Part shown: piece after piece, positions 32,536-43,240 of the stretch
Position numbering within the stretch: the first letter of the stretch is position 1
How the letters are laid out: each line of letters starts with the position of its first letter
NCBI RefSeq assembly: GCF_014805685.1
Contig: NC_060905.1
Span: 15,001-79,000, forward strand
Direction: 5' to 3'
DNA from: Silurus meridionalis
Lineage: Eukaryota; Chordata; Actinopteri; Siluriformes; Siluridae
DNA length: 64,000 nucleotides
Notes under the pieces: model-generated
Told to the model about the DNA's origin: nothing
Databases searched by the model: none
Seen by the model: only the letters and a program-made list of their open reading frames with translations
Made by a program: the position numbers and the translations under genes

Positions 32536-32990
32536 CCACAGGTGTCTACACTAATGTACTTTGCACAGGCTTTAACGAAAGACACGTTACATACGGTGTA
32601 ACGGGTGAAATATGTTGCGCTTCCTTTAGGAGCATAGTGGTATTTTGATAATAGCCTGCCACTGCATTTTTCCAGTATTACTGCATGTGTTCAAGACAAG
32701 GATTATGTTATTATTATTTTCTGATGCTGATTTCTAAGTTTTTTTGACTAACCCGTAACGCTGTTGCCAAGAAAAATAAAAAAGCACAAGTTTTGGAAAC
32801 CGACTCTACTACAATTAACAAATTAACGGAAAAAACACTAGGTCAGTGGAACAAGGAAACCCACAAAGAGCATGAAACAACAAACAAAAGACAATTTTAG
32901 TGAATAGCAGTCTAAGTCCTTCCACTTGCTCTTGCAAGAAAAACGTATTAAATTCAAGTAACATTTTTATTTCCCTTTTATTATATTTTC
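32536..32990 (+). other. rest of the split DNA element and unassigned sequence
   Basis: Positions 32536-32700 continue the DNA element of 32125. The remaining AT-rich sequence up to the RTE target site holds nothing recognised. Confidence 0.4.
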
Positions 32991-33013
32991 TTCCAATGTT
33001 CTCAGTCAGTCAC

Positions 33014-35565
33014 CTAACCCAGCCATTAGGGTTCCACAAGCCAGTGCACTCTTAGTGCTGGTCCCAAGCCCGGGTAAATGGGGAGGGTTGCGTTAGGAAG
33101 GGCATCCAGCGTAAAACGTGCCAAATCAAATATGCAGATCACAAATTAGATTTTCATACCGGATCGGTCGAGGCCCGGGTTAACAACGACCGCCACAGGT
33201 ATCGTTAGCCAACAGGGTACCGGTGGAAATTGGGCTACTGTTGGCCGAAGAAGGAAAAGGAGAGGAGGAAGACGTCTACAGAGACAGCAGGAAAAGGAGC
33301 AGTGTAGGAGAGTGGAGGTTCGGGTTGGTACTTTAAATGTTGGTACTATGACGGGTAAAGGGAGAGAGATAGCTGATATGATGGTGAGGAGAAAGGTAGA
33401 TATGTTGTGTGTTCAGGAGACCAAGTGGAGAGGGAGTAAGGCCAGGAACATTGGAGGTGGGTTCAATCTGTTCTATCATGGTGTGGATGGAAAGAGAAAT
33501 GGTGTAGGGGGGATTCTGAAGGAAGGGTACAGTGGAGGTGAAGAGAGTTTCTGATAGGGTGATGAACGTAAAGCTGGAAGTTGATGATAAATGTCATCAG
33601 TGCCTATGCTCCACAAGTTGGCTGTGAGATGGAGGAGAAGGAAAGATTCTGGAGTGAATTAGATGAAGTGTTAGATGTGTACCCAGGAAAGAACAATTGG
33701 TGATTGGGGCAGACTTTAATGGGCATGTTGCTGAAGGGAACAGAGGTGATGAGGAGGTGATGGGTAGGTATGGTTTTAAGGAGAGGAATGTGGAAGGGCA
33801 GACGGTGGTAGATGTTGCTAAAAGGATGGAAATGGCAGTGGTGAACACTTATTTTAAGAAGAAGGAGGATCACAGGGTGACGTATAAGAGTGGAGGAAGG
33901 TGCACACAGGTGGACTATGTTCTATGCAGGAGATGCAACCTGAAGGAGATTGGAGACTGTAAGGTGTTGGCAGGGGACAGTGTAGCTAGACAGCATCGGA
34001 TGGTGGTCTGTAGGATGGTTTTGGTGGCGAAGAAGGTGAGTGAGGACTGAAAGAAGAATAAGATGGTGGAAACTGAAGGAGGAAGAGTGTAGTGTGAGGT
34101 TCAGGAAGAGGTCAGACAGGAGCTCAGTGGTGGTGAAGAGGTGCTGGATGATTGTGGAACTACTGCAGGAGTGATGAGGGAGGCAGCTAGAAAAGTACTT
34201 GGTGTGACATCTGGAAATAGAAAGGAAGACAAGGAGACGTGGTGGTGGAATGAGGAAGTGCAGGAGAGCATAAGGAGAAAAAGGTTGGCAAAACAGAAGT
34301 GGGATAGATAGAGTGATGAAAAAAGTAGGCAGGAGTACAAGGAGATGCGGCAGCAGGTAAAGAGGGATGTAGCAAAAGCCAAGGAAAAGGCGTATGAGGA
34401 GCTGTAGGAGAAGTTGGACACTAAGGAAGGAGAAAAGGATTTATACCAATTGGCCAGGCAGAGAGACCGAGCTGGAAAGGATGTGCTGCAAGTTAGAGCA
34501 ATAAAGGATGGAGAGGGAAATGTGTTGACTAGTGAGGAGAGTGTGTTGAGAAGCTGATGAATGAGGAAAATCAGAGAGAGAGAAGGTTGGATGATGTGGA
34601 GTTGGTAGAGCAGGATGTAGATAGGATTAGTAAGGAGGAAGTGAGAGCAGCGATTAAGAGGATGAAATGTGGAAAGTCGGTTGGACCAGATGACATACCT
34701 GTAGAAGCATGGAGATGTTTAGGAGAGATGGCAGTGGAGTTTTTAAAGATTCTGGAAGGTGGAAGGATGCCTGAGGAATGGAGAAGGAGTGTGCTGGTAC
34801 CGATCTTTAAGCATAAGGGAGATGTGCAGACCTGCAGTAACTACAGGGGAATTAAGTTGATCAGTCACACCATGAAGTTATGGGAAAGAGTAGTGGAAGC
34901 CAGGCTGAGAAAAGAGATGACCATCTGTGAGCAACAGTATGGTTTCATGCCGAGGAAGAGCACCACAGACGCATTATTTGCTTTGAGCCCTTTCCTGTTT
35001 GCAGTGGTGATGGATAGGTTGAAGGATGAGGTCAGACAGGAGTCTCCCTGGACTATGATGGAGAAAACTAGTGGGTGGAGAAGAGTGACAGGAGTGATTT
35101 GTGATAGTAGGGTATCCGCAAGATTGAAAGGGAAAGTTTATAGGACTGTGGTGAGACCTAAAATGTTGTATGGATTAGAGACAGTGGCATTGAGTAGAAG
35201 ACGGGAGGTGGAGCTGGAGGCAGCAGAGCTGAAGATGGGAGTTGGGAGTGACGAGGATGGACAAGATTAGAAATGAGTTTATTAGAGGGACAGCGCATGT
35301 AGGACGTTTTGGTGACAAGGTGAGGGAGGCGAGATTGAGATGGTTTGGACATGTGCAGAGGAGGGACATGAATTATATTGGTAGCTGAGGATGGAGCCAC
35401 CAGGTAGGAGGAAAAGAGAAAGGCCAAGGAGGAGGTTCATGGATGTGGTGAGAGAAGACATGCAGGTAGTTGGTGTAAAAGAGGCAGATGTAGAGGACAG
35501 GGGGTATGGAGACGGATGATCCGCTGTGGCGACCCCTAATGGGAGCAGCCGAAAGAAGAAGTTGT
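33014..35565 (+). mobile_element. RTE LINE, both ends present, inactive, 17-bp target duplication
   Basis: TGTTCTCAGTCAGTCAC occurs on both sides (32997-33013 and 35566-35582). The element starts with the 5' part shared with the SINE (CACTCTTAGTGCTGG). From 33310 it encodes an endonuclease (RVGTLNVGTMTGKGREIADM, VDMLCVQETKWRG, GADFNGHV, SGGRCTQVDYVLCR), then from 34620 the RT (KSVGPDDIPVEAWR, YRGIKLISHTMKLWERVVEA). The RT catalytic core is deleted near 34988 and again near 35060. The end reads GATCCGCTGTGGCGACCCCT and GGGAGCAGCCGAAAGAAG. Confidence 0.92.
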
Positions 35566-35725
35566 TGTTCTCAGTCAGTCACTTGCTGATGAACTGATGT
35601 CCTGATGTCACTCATCATCAATTCTCGGATGTAAATTGCACACTAGTATTCTAGTAGTAAATCAGTCAAATCAATATGGAGGGGCATGAAATTAGAATGA
35701 AAGTGAGACAAAGAGTCATATACAG

Positions 35726-36216
35726 CAGTGGTCCCTAATCCCTGGGCTGAGGACCGGCACCGGTTTGTGGGTCAAACGGTACCAGGCCACACAGAAAGAA
35801 TACATTACATACAAATCTTTTTTATTTACGTTTTATTTATTATCTGATTCTGAACGATGTTTTATTTTGGAAAATGACCGGATTTTCTCCTCCACATCTG
35901 TCTATGACTCACTCTTGATTCAGGATGCCTTGGTCACTTGTCTTACCTTCATACACTACCTTCTTAAATGAGCTCCGGCCACTAACACATAATACATTAC
36001 CGCTAAATTCAAACCCCCAAGCGAGCAAAATGAACAAAAAACAACACAGTGGACCTACACAGTTCACCTTTATTAATAGATTTAGAAAATACAATTTATT
36101 TGCCGATCGTATCCTTTATTTTGTTCTATTTATCTGCCACTCCTTAAAGGCCGGCCCGTGAAAATATTGTCTGACATTAAACCGGTCCGTGGTGCAAAAA
36201 AGTTTGGGGACCGCTG
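35726..36216. mobile_element. non-autonomous hAT element
   Basis: The ends are CAGTGGTCCCTAATCCCTGG and the inverse TTTGGGGACCGCTG. The flanks ATATACAG (35718-35725) and ATGTACAG (36217-36224) form an 8-bp duplication with one mismatch, as expected of hAT elements. No transposase is encoded in this 491-bp copy. Confidence 0.85.
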
Positions 36217-36224
36217 ATGTACAG

Positions 36225-36418
36225 TACACACTGAGCAGGCCTCACAACAACATGAACACACACCAATACAATAATCTGCTCTACAGCTGTACAGACATCA
36301 CAAACTAGTTTAATCTTTTCAGACTGTTCCTTTTAACGGTTTCTTTTCAGTTACAAAAAAAAAAAGTTACAGAAAATAACAACATTTTCTATTTTGGCCT
36401 CTGCTGCGTTTATACACA

Positions 36419-36453
<35 letters not shown>

Positions 36454-36567
36454 TAAATTCAATTCAGTTTTATTTGGAGAGCGCGTTTAACACTGCTTTA
36501 CAGAGAAGTAAAAGGTTACAATTTGAATTTTTAAGTTTAGTGCCTATAACTGTATCATTTATCAGAG
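36225..36567. repeat. (CA)n tract and L2 tail fragment downstream of the receptor gene
   Basis: CA repeats at 36418-36450 are followed by an L2 tail scrap in minus orientation (AATTCAATTCAGTTTTATTT, 36457-36520). The rest shows nothing recognised. Confidence 0.6.
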
Positions 36568-37509
36568 CTAATCTAAAAAGATATCTGTTTTCTTCCTTCG
36601 CAACATTTGTTTAATCCTATTAAAAATCTCCTGCAGTTTTAGTCCATATATAATCGGATTCAGTAGAGGAGGAATAACCAGATTTTCTACTGACATAATC
36701 ATGGATATAATGTGAGGCATATTTCCTTCTAATCTACTATTTATAATTTCAAAACATGTAGTGACAGTGAAACTTATGAAAATTAAAATATGTGGTAAAC
36801 AGGTCTGTAAAGCTTTTGCTCTGAAATCTTTTGAATTTTTTAAACAGACAGAAAGTATCCGTATATATGAGTAGATTGTGAAGATCACTTGTGGAAATAC
36901 AGCAATGATGAAAATAAACAATCCATATGAACTATATGCAGAAATTTCTTCACAACTCAGTTTAGCAATTGCATGATTGTTACAGTATATTCTATTTAAC
37001 TTGAAATTACAGTGTTTTGGCTGATAGAGTAAAACCATTGTGATACCATTTTCACAACTAGGCACAAAGCAACACAAAAATATGAGCCTTTTCACTGTAG
37101 ACATTTTTACAATAGAAGCATATTGTAATGGTTTACAAATAGACACATATCTGTCATAGGCCATAGCTGACAACAACATAAACTCTGACATGGCATAAGT
37201 ATAAATGAAAAATGCCTGAAAAACACATGCTTCAAAGGAGACAATTATGTTTTTGGATAAAATATCATTCAGAAATTTAGGGTAAAATGCAGTTGATCCA
37301 CATAATGTGTTCATGAGCAAAGCAGTAATAAAAATGTACATAGGCTCATGAAGACGCTCATTTGTGTATATAACATAAATGACAATAGTGTTAAAACAGA
37401 TGATCATTAGGTATATAGAAAGGGTAACTAGAAAATAAACATATCTGTACTTCTCCAGCTCCACATGTCCTGTCAGGATTAAATATGTAACATTTCCCGA
37501 ATAATCCAT
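36568..37509 (-). CDS. olfactory receptor, intact single exon
   Basis: A 313-residue seven-transmembrane receptor of the odorant GPCR family, expected in olfactory neuron cilia. From ATG 37509: NVT glycosylation site at 6-8, TM1 with CFNTIVIYVIY (38-48), LHEPMY at 53-58 before TM2, the conserved disulfide C95, MAYDRYVSICKPLQY at 116-130 (the hallmark at the end of TM3), and NPIIYGLK in TM7 near the C-terminus. The frame is open throughout and the coding region has no intron, as is usual. The start was set at 37509 because the in-frame codons upstream lack ATG and a TAA stop lies at 37527-37525. It belongs to the teleost class of receptors with the LHEPMY variant; a closer group cannot be named. 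It is the only receptor in the window and stands among transposons, with an L2 tail about 75 bp upstream of its start. Confidence 0.92.
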   Translation of the reverse strand: MDYSGNVTYLILTGHVELEKYRYVYFLVTLSIYLMIICFNTIVIYVIYTNERLHEPMYIFITALLMNTLCGSTAFYPKFLNDILSKNIIVSFEACVFQAFFIYTYAMSEFMLLSAMAYDRYVSICKPLQYASIVKMSTVKRLIFLCCFVPSCENGITMVLLYQPKHCNFKLNRIYCNNHAIAKLSCEEISAYSSYGLFIFIIAVFPQVIFTIYSYIRILSVCLKNSKDFRAKALQTCLPHILIFISFTVTTCFEIINSRLEGNMPHIISMIMSVENLVIPPLLNPIIYGLKLQEIFNRIKQMLRRKKTDIFLD

Positions 37510-37584
37510 TAATTTCTCCAAGCATTAAAGAACAGTTTATGGCTTGCTCATAAAGGATAAATGCACACCATTCACCTTACCTGT

Positions 37585-37660
37585 TAAAATCTGTAAAGCT
37601 GCTTTGAGACAATGTCTGTTGTGAAAAGTGCAATAGAAATAAACTTGAAACTTGAACAGT
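37585..37660 (+). mobile_element. L2 LINE tail upstream of the receptor gene
   Basis: AAAGCTGCTTTGAGACAATG, then GAAAAGTGCAATAGAAATAA with a CTTGAAACTTGAAC end: the terminal 75 bp of the L2 family. It lies upstream of the minus-strand receptor gene, so it is in its promoter-proximal region. Confidence 0.75.
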
Positions 37661-37984
37661 TTATGCCAGTTCAGATATATTCAGGTAATTTATTAAAAAG
37701 AACAAACAAACTCCAAACTAGTTCTGTTCTTAAGAAAGCAGATTTGTCAACATTTATACTTTTTTTTTTAAATACATATTCTTTATTGGTTCTCTGACTA
37801 GCCACACTGGTAAGCCACGCCTCGATAAAAAAAAAGTCTCTGCTCAGTTAAGTTTGGAAAAAAAAAAAAAATAGAGAATATCAATATCTTCTTTTACCAC
37901 CGACAGTTTTAAAGACTACATCTCTGTGCCACTTGTACACATCTGTACCAACTGTAGCATTTTTTCGTCAATTATTCAATTCTT

Positions 37985-39082
37985 TACTGAGACAAAGTAG
38001 AAGAGTAATAGTAATGTGTCTTTTCATGTATTTTAATGCTTTAAATTCAGTGAAAAACAAACATGAGGGTAAAAGTTTACATTGATAAAGACAATGAACC
38101 CATTTGGTTGATGATTTTCACTGAATGAGCAGTGCTGCAGTGACAGTGGCAGCAGCCTCACAGACTTCATAACAAAATTTGGCACTCGTAAATTCTACCA
38201 TCATGTTCTGCCTCAGAATGTCACAGTACATGTTGGAATCCATGTTTCCCCTCAATGAAGTGCAGCTCCCCAGTACCAGCAGCACTCATGCAGCCCCAGA
38301 CCATGATGCTGCCACCACCATGCTTCACTGTAGGCAAGACAGTTATTTTGGTTCTCCTTACCAGGGTGTCACCACACATGCTGGACACTATCTGAGCCAA
38401 ACAAGTTTATCTTAGTCTCATCAGACCACAGGACATTGTTCCAGGAAATTTGTGCTCCTGGACAGGTTGTCTTCAGCAAACTGTTTGCGGGTTTTCTTCT
38501 GAGCCAGCTTTAGAGAAGGTCCCTTCTGGGATGACGGTCTGCAAACTGACTTGTTGCAGTGTGCAGCGTACGGTCAGAGCACTAAAAAGGGTAACTTCTG
38601 CTTCTGCAACCTCTGAAGCAATGCTGCAGTACTCACACATCTGTTTTTTTGAAGCAGCTTCTTTAAAACCTGATGCATGAGGACTCGACTTGTTTGATGG
38701 ACCCTTGTGAGGTCTGTTCTGAGTGGAACCTGTCTTGGAGAACCTTTGTATGACCCTGACCACTGTACTGTAAATCAGTTTCAGGGTGATACCGGTCTTC
38801 TTATAGCCTCGGCATCTTTGTGGAAAGCAAGGGTTCTAATTCTTAAATCCTCAGAGAGTCTTTACCATGAAGTGCCATGTGGAACATCCAGTGATCAGTA
38901 TGAGATATTCGACTCAAAGATACACAAATTTGTATGGTTCTGTCAAGCGACAAAAACATTAACATAATGAATAGGACATGTGGCTTTGCATCGTTACATC
39001 ACGTACAGCTGTTATCACTCAGATTACTAAAATAGTTACAGAAATGAGAGAGTGTACTCACTTTTGTGAAATACTGTGTTTT
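37985..39082 (-). mobile_element. Tc1-like element with transposase remnants
   Basis: The right end is GTGTACTCACTTTTGTGAAATACTG, a common Tc1 terminus. The minus strand at 38763-38690 encodes MVRVIQRFSKTGSTQNRPHK, the N-terminal helix-turn-helix region; 38460-38220 resembles the DDE part ([15 protein letters not shown], with frameshifts). The left terminus is not clear. The segment 37985-38405 recurs in inverted orientation at 53156-53660. Confidence 0.75.
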
Positions 39083-39239
39083 CAAAATGATCTACATTGA
39101 AGAAAAGAGTATTTTCTATAAATTATAATCTATATTAAAATATCAAAATGAATTAAATCTGAAGCTTATATAATAGCTTAGATATTTTGGCCTATTATCC
39201 CAAAGCAGAATATTTATTATTTATAAGTCGAATTCCTAC
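39083..39239. other. unassigned AT-rich sequence
   Basis: Nothing was recognised between the Tc1-like element and the Rex1 fragment. Confidence 0.5.
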
Positions 39240-39530
39240 AAACTTTCCACAGAAAGCTGCTGGACCAGACAACACTTCTGGAAGAGGGCTCTAAGGATGT
39301 GCAGACCAGCTGATTGATGTTCTTCAACATCTCTCTGTGTAATGCAGTCATTCCAACATGCTTCATGGCCAACTAACATCTTCTCTGGAAAACTTCAGTG
39401 ACCTGCCTCAATGATTACCGTCCAGAGGCTCATCAAGACCCTGCTGCCCACCTTGCTTGACTCACTAGAGTTCATGTATCAACCTAACCTAACCTTTTCC
39501 TGCAACCTCTACCATGCTTCATCTCGAGTC
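39240..39530 (+). mobile_element. Rex1-like LINE RT N-terminal fragment
   Basis: With frameshifts the plus strand reads KAAGPDNTSGRGL, then a LNDYRPVAL-like stretch and IKTLLPTLLDSLEFMYQPN, the start of the Rex1-type RT. It meets the next element at the CTCGAGTCAAGTCAAG junction. Confidence 0.65.
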
Positions 39531-40960
39531 AAGTCAAGTCAAGTCAAGAAGCTTTTATTGTCATTTCAACCTTATATAACTAATGCAGTACACAGTGAAA
39601 TGAGACAACGTTCTCCTGAACCCAGGTGCTACATAAAACAACAGTAAACAACAGTAAACAACAGTCACAGAACAGAAGAACACAGGGCCAGGAACTAAGA
39701 TCCTCGCCACATAAAGTGCATGTGTGCAACTGGTGCAAACAGTGCAAAAGACAACACAAGACAGTGCAAGACAACACAGGACAGTGCAGGACAATACACA
39801 ATACACAAAATATAAAAATAAAAACAGCAATAGCTCCGCCAGTAAAACCTGGCTTCGCCTCTCTGATAGCACGGGACAGTTAAGGCCGTCTTGTCCCCTG
39901 TTCTGAAGGCAGAGTCTCTTGTTTTTAGCAGCGCACGCACCTTGGCCGTCATCCATGGCTTCTGGTTGGAGCATGTAGTGATGGTCTTGGAGATAGTCAC
40001 GTCATGAATGCACTTGCCGATGTAGCTGGTCACTGTTGACGTGTACTCCTCCAAGTTGATGAAATCGCCATTGGTTGCAGCTTCCCTGAACATGTCCCAG
40101 TCAGTGCATTCAAAACAGTCCTGGAGAGCAGACATGGATCCTGCTGGCCAGGTTCTCACTTGTTTTTGAGCTGGTCTTGAACGCCTGCTGAGTGGTCTGT
40201 ATGCTGGGATCAACATAACAGAGATGTGGTCTAAGTACCTGAGGTGGGGGCGGGGCTTCGCCCGGTATGCGCCCCGGATGTTTGTGTAAACAACATCCAG
40301 CGTGTTTTCTCCTCTGGTTGCAAAGTCCACATTCTGATAGAATTTGGGAAGCACAGTCCTGAGATTTGCATGATTAAAATCTCCGGTGACTATAAACAAT
40401 CCGTCAGGGTGTGTGTTTTGAAGTTCGCTAATGGTCCCGTAGAGCACACTGAGCGCTTCCTTAGCATTAGCGCTAGGTGGTATGTACACTCCGAGCACAA
40501 TAGCGGTGGTGAATTCCCGTGGTAAATAAAAAGGTCTACATCTCACAACAATAAACTCCAGCAGCGATGAGCAGTAGGTAGAAACAAGCACAGAGTTCTT
40601 ACACCATTCCGTGTTGATGTAAACACACAGACCGCCGCCGCGAGTCTTACCGCACAGAGCTGCATTTCTGTCGGCACGAAACACGGCTAGCCCGTCCAGC
40701 TGGATGGCGGCGTCCGGAACTCTGTCGCTCAGCCACGTCTCCGTAAACACAAAAACGCAGCAGTGTCTGTACTCACGCCGAGTAGCTTGTTGGAGTCTGA
40801 TGTAGTCTAATTTATTGTCCAGGGAGCAGACATTTGCCAGCAGTAGTGATGGTAGAGCGGGCCGGCTAGGGTTAGCTTTTAGCCTAGCATTAGCACCCGC
40901 TTGCTTTCCGCGTTTCTGCTTCCTCACGCAGCGCTTCCGATTCCCCCTCCTCCGTCTGTC
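39531..40960 (-). mobile_element. Rex1-like LINE, internally deleted: endonuclease joined to 3' UTR
   Basis: The minus strand keeps a long open frame (about 370 codons of real LINE sequence from 40927 to 39840) encoding an apurinic-type endonuclease: [71 protein letters not shown]. After [12 protein letters not shown] it passes straight into the 3' UTR and the TCAAG tail; the whole RT is missing. The open frame over the endonuclease suggests a fairly young copy. Confidence 0.88.
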
Positions 40961-41404
40961 CTAAATATTGTGACACGTGCATAGCATTTTGTTCATCTTC
41001 AACTACACTGTTAGAATAAATCTGAAAGCACACAACTGTGTGTTAATAAGTTTCCCTTTACTTGAACTAGGAAACCCAGACCTGGTCCGGGATGATAATG
41101 CCTCTGTGCACTAAGCCAGCTCCAGGAAGATATGATTGACATGGTTTGGAGTGAAAGTTTATCAGTTGCCTGCTATAAAGCTCAGTACTTAACGCTATTA
41201 AACACCTTATGAATGCAATTTAAAATCTCTATTTGATCAACTAATGGGGACTGAATGTTGAAAGGATGTTCAATAAGCACACAGCAATCTTATTGTCTAC
41301 AAACCTTCATCCATATAGTACGTGTTTTAATGTTGTTCATCATTATCATTATGTCATTATGTTGATCATCAGTACTTGATCAGGAAATTGAGCCTATTTG
41401 GTTG
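40961..41404. other. unassigned sequence
   Basis: AT-rich, no recognised gene or repeat. It separates two minus-strand LINE copies. Confidence 0.5.
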
Positions 41405-42940
41405 TTCAACTCTCAAATTAAATCAAATTTTATTTGTTACATACACATTCATACAGGGTATGACATGCAGTGAAATGCTTTTTACGATAGTTCTGCATGA
41501 GGGAATAGAAAGGGGAAAAAAATAAAAACAAAGAAAAAGAAGGCAGAAAAATAAACTATATAAACTATAAGAATATATAAAGGTGTATATGAGAGAAAAA
41601 AATGTATATACAAATATATGCTTATGGCAGTAAGCAGTAAAACAGTAAACAATAGTAAACAATTTAAGGTGATTTTGATTGTCCATAAAGTGTGCGTGTG
41701 TGATATGGTGTGGTGTGAAGTGTCCATAAGTGTCCGTGTGCGGTATAGTGTGGTGTGAAGTGTCGGTGTGCGGTATGGTGGGGTAGAAAAAAAAAAAAAT
41801 ATAAAGTGCACTGTGCTGTGCCAGTCCAGAGTTTAAAGTGTGATGATGGAGAGAGTGGGCCAGTTTTTAGATCCTGGGTGTTTCCTGGTTTAAACTCCGA
41901 ATGGCCTGCGGAAGAAGCTCCTCCTCATTCTCTCTGTGTTCGATTTCAGGGAGCGGAAGGCGTTTCCCTGATCGCAACAAAGAAAAGAGTCCATTGTTGG
42001 GATGGCTGAGGTCCTTCATAATCTTCCTGGCTCTAGTCCCACACCGCATGCTGTAGATGTCCTGCAGGTTAGGGGGCTCGGTGCGGATGGTACTTTCAGC
42101 TGAATGCACCACCCTCTGAACTGCATGGTGCTGTTAACAAACCGGGTTAGGGTAAGCGTTAGGGTAAGTGATGCTACCTGTCAGAACGCTCTCAATGGTG
42201 CAGATGTAGAAAGTATTTAGCACCGGAGAGGGTAGTTTAAAGTCCCTTAAGCATCTCAGATGGTACAGATGCTGCCAGGCCTTCTTCACCAGGGTGTTGG
42301 TGTGACAGGACCAAGACAGGTCCTGTGTGATGTGAACACCTAGGTACCGGAAACTGTCCACTCTCTCCACTGGGGTCCCATTGATGTTTAGCAGTTGGTA
42401 TGACCGCCCCTGCTTTGTGCTGAAGTCCACGATCAACTCTTTAGTTTTGCTGATGTTCAGGAGAAGTTTGTTCTCCTGGCACCATCTCTCCAGGGTCTTA
42501 ACCTTCTGTAGGTAGGCCATCTCGTTGTTGTTGAGGTCAGGCCCACCACAACAGTGTCGTCAGCAAACTTGATGATGGTGGTGTAGTTGGAAGTGGCCAC
42601 ACAGTCATATGTGTACAGTGAGTACAGCAGGGGGCTCACAACACAACCCTGGGGAGCTCCAGTGCTGAGGGTGAGGGTGGATGAGGTGTGTTTGCCCACC
42701 CATACGGCTTGTGTTCTGTCCGTCAGGAGGTTAGAGATCCATTGGCACAGCAGGAGTCCCAGGACCTCCAACTTAGAGTTGAGTGTGGAGGGAATTATGG
42801 TGTTAAATGCTGAACTGTAGTCCACAAACAGCATTTTTGTATAATTCCCATTTCTTTGGTCCAGGTGGCTCATCGTAGTGTAAAGGAGATGAGCAATGGT
42901 GTCCTCAGTAAAACGGTTCTGACGGTACGCGAACTGTCTT
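41405..42940 (-). mobile_element. Rex1-like LINE, 5'-truncated RT copy
   Basis: The 3' end (CAAATCAAATTTTATTTGTTAC) is at 41405. The minus strand at 42945-42130 encodes [101 protein letters not shown]. The FADD catalytic motif is intact. A telomere-like stretch (GGGTTAGGGTAAGCGTTAGG at 42143-42162) replaces part of the C-terminus. Confidence 0.88.
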
Positions 42941-43240
42941 GTCAAGTCAAGTTTATTTCTATAGCGCTTTTTACTACAGACATTGTCTCAAAGCAGCTTT
43001 ACAGAAATCAACAGTCAAGGTGAATAGTGTGTGTTTATCCCTGATGAGCAGCCGTGGCGACTGTGGCAAGGAAAAACTCCCTTAGATGTAATAAGGAAGA
43101 AACCTTGAGAGGAACCAGACTCAAAAGGGAAACTCATCCTCATTTGGGTGACATCAAGAGTTTGATCATACATCTTTCAACAATACAGAACACTGAAGAG
43201 TGAGAACTAACATGAGCACTGGAGTATAAGATTAAAAGTA
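42941..43240 (-). mobile_element. L2 LINE tail
   Basis: GTCAAGTCAAGTTTATTTCT starts a 300-bp copy of the L2 3' UTR in minus orientation (GGAAAAACTCCCTTAGATG, CTTGAGAGGAACCAGACTC). Confidence 0.85.

Noticed and set aside
39695..40927. A 410-codon host gene
   Set aside because: The motifs are those of a LINE apurinic-type endonuclease and the end of the frame runs through the LINE 3' UTR.
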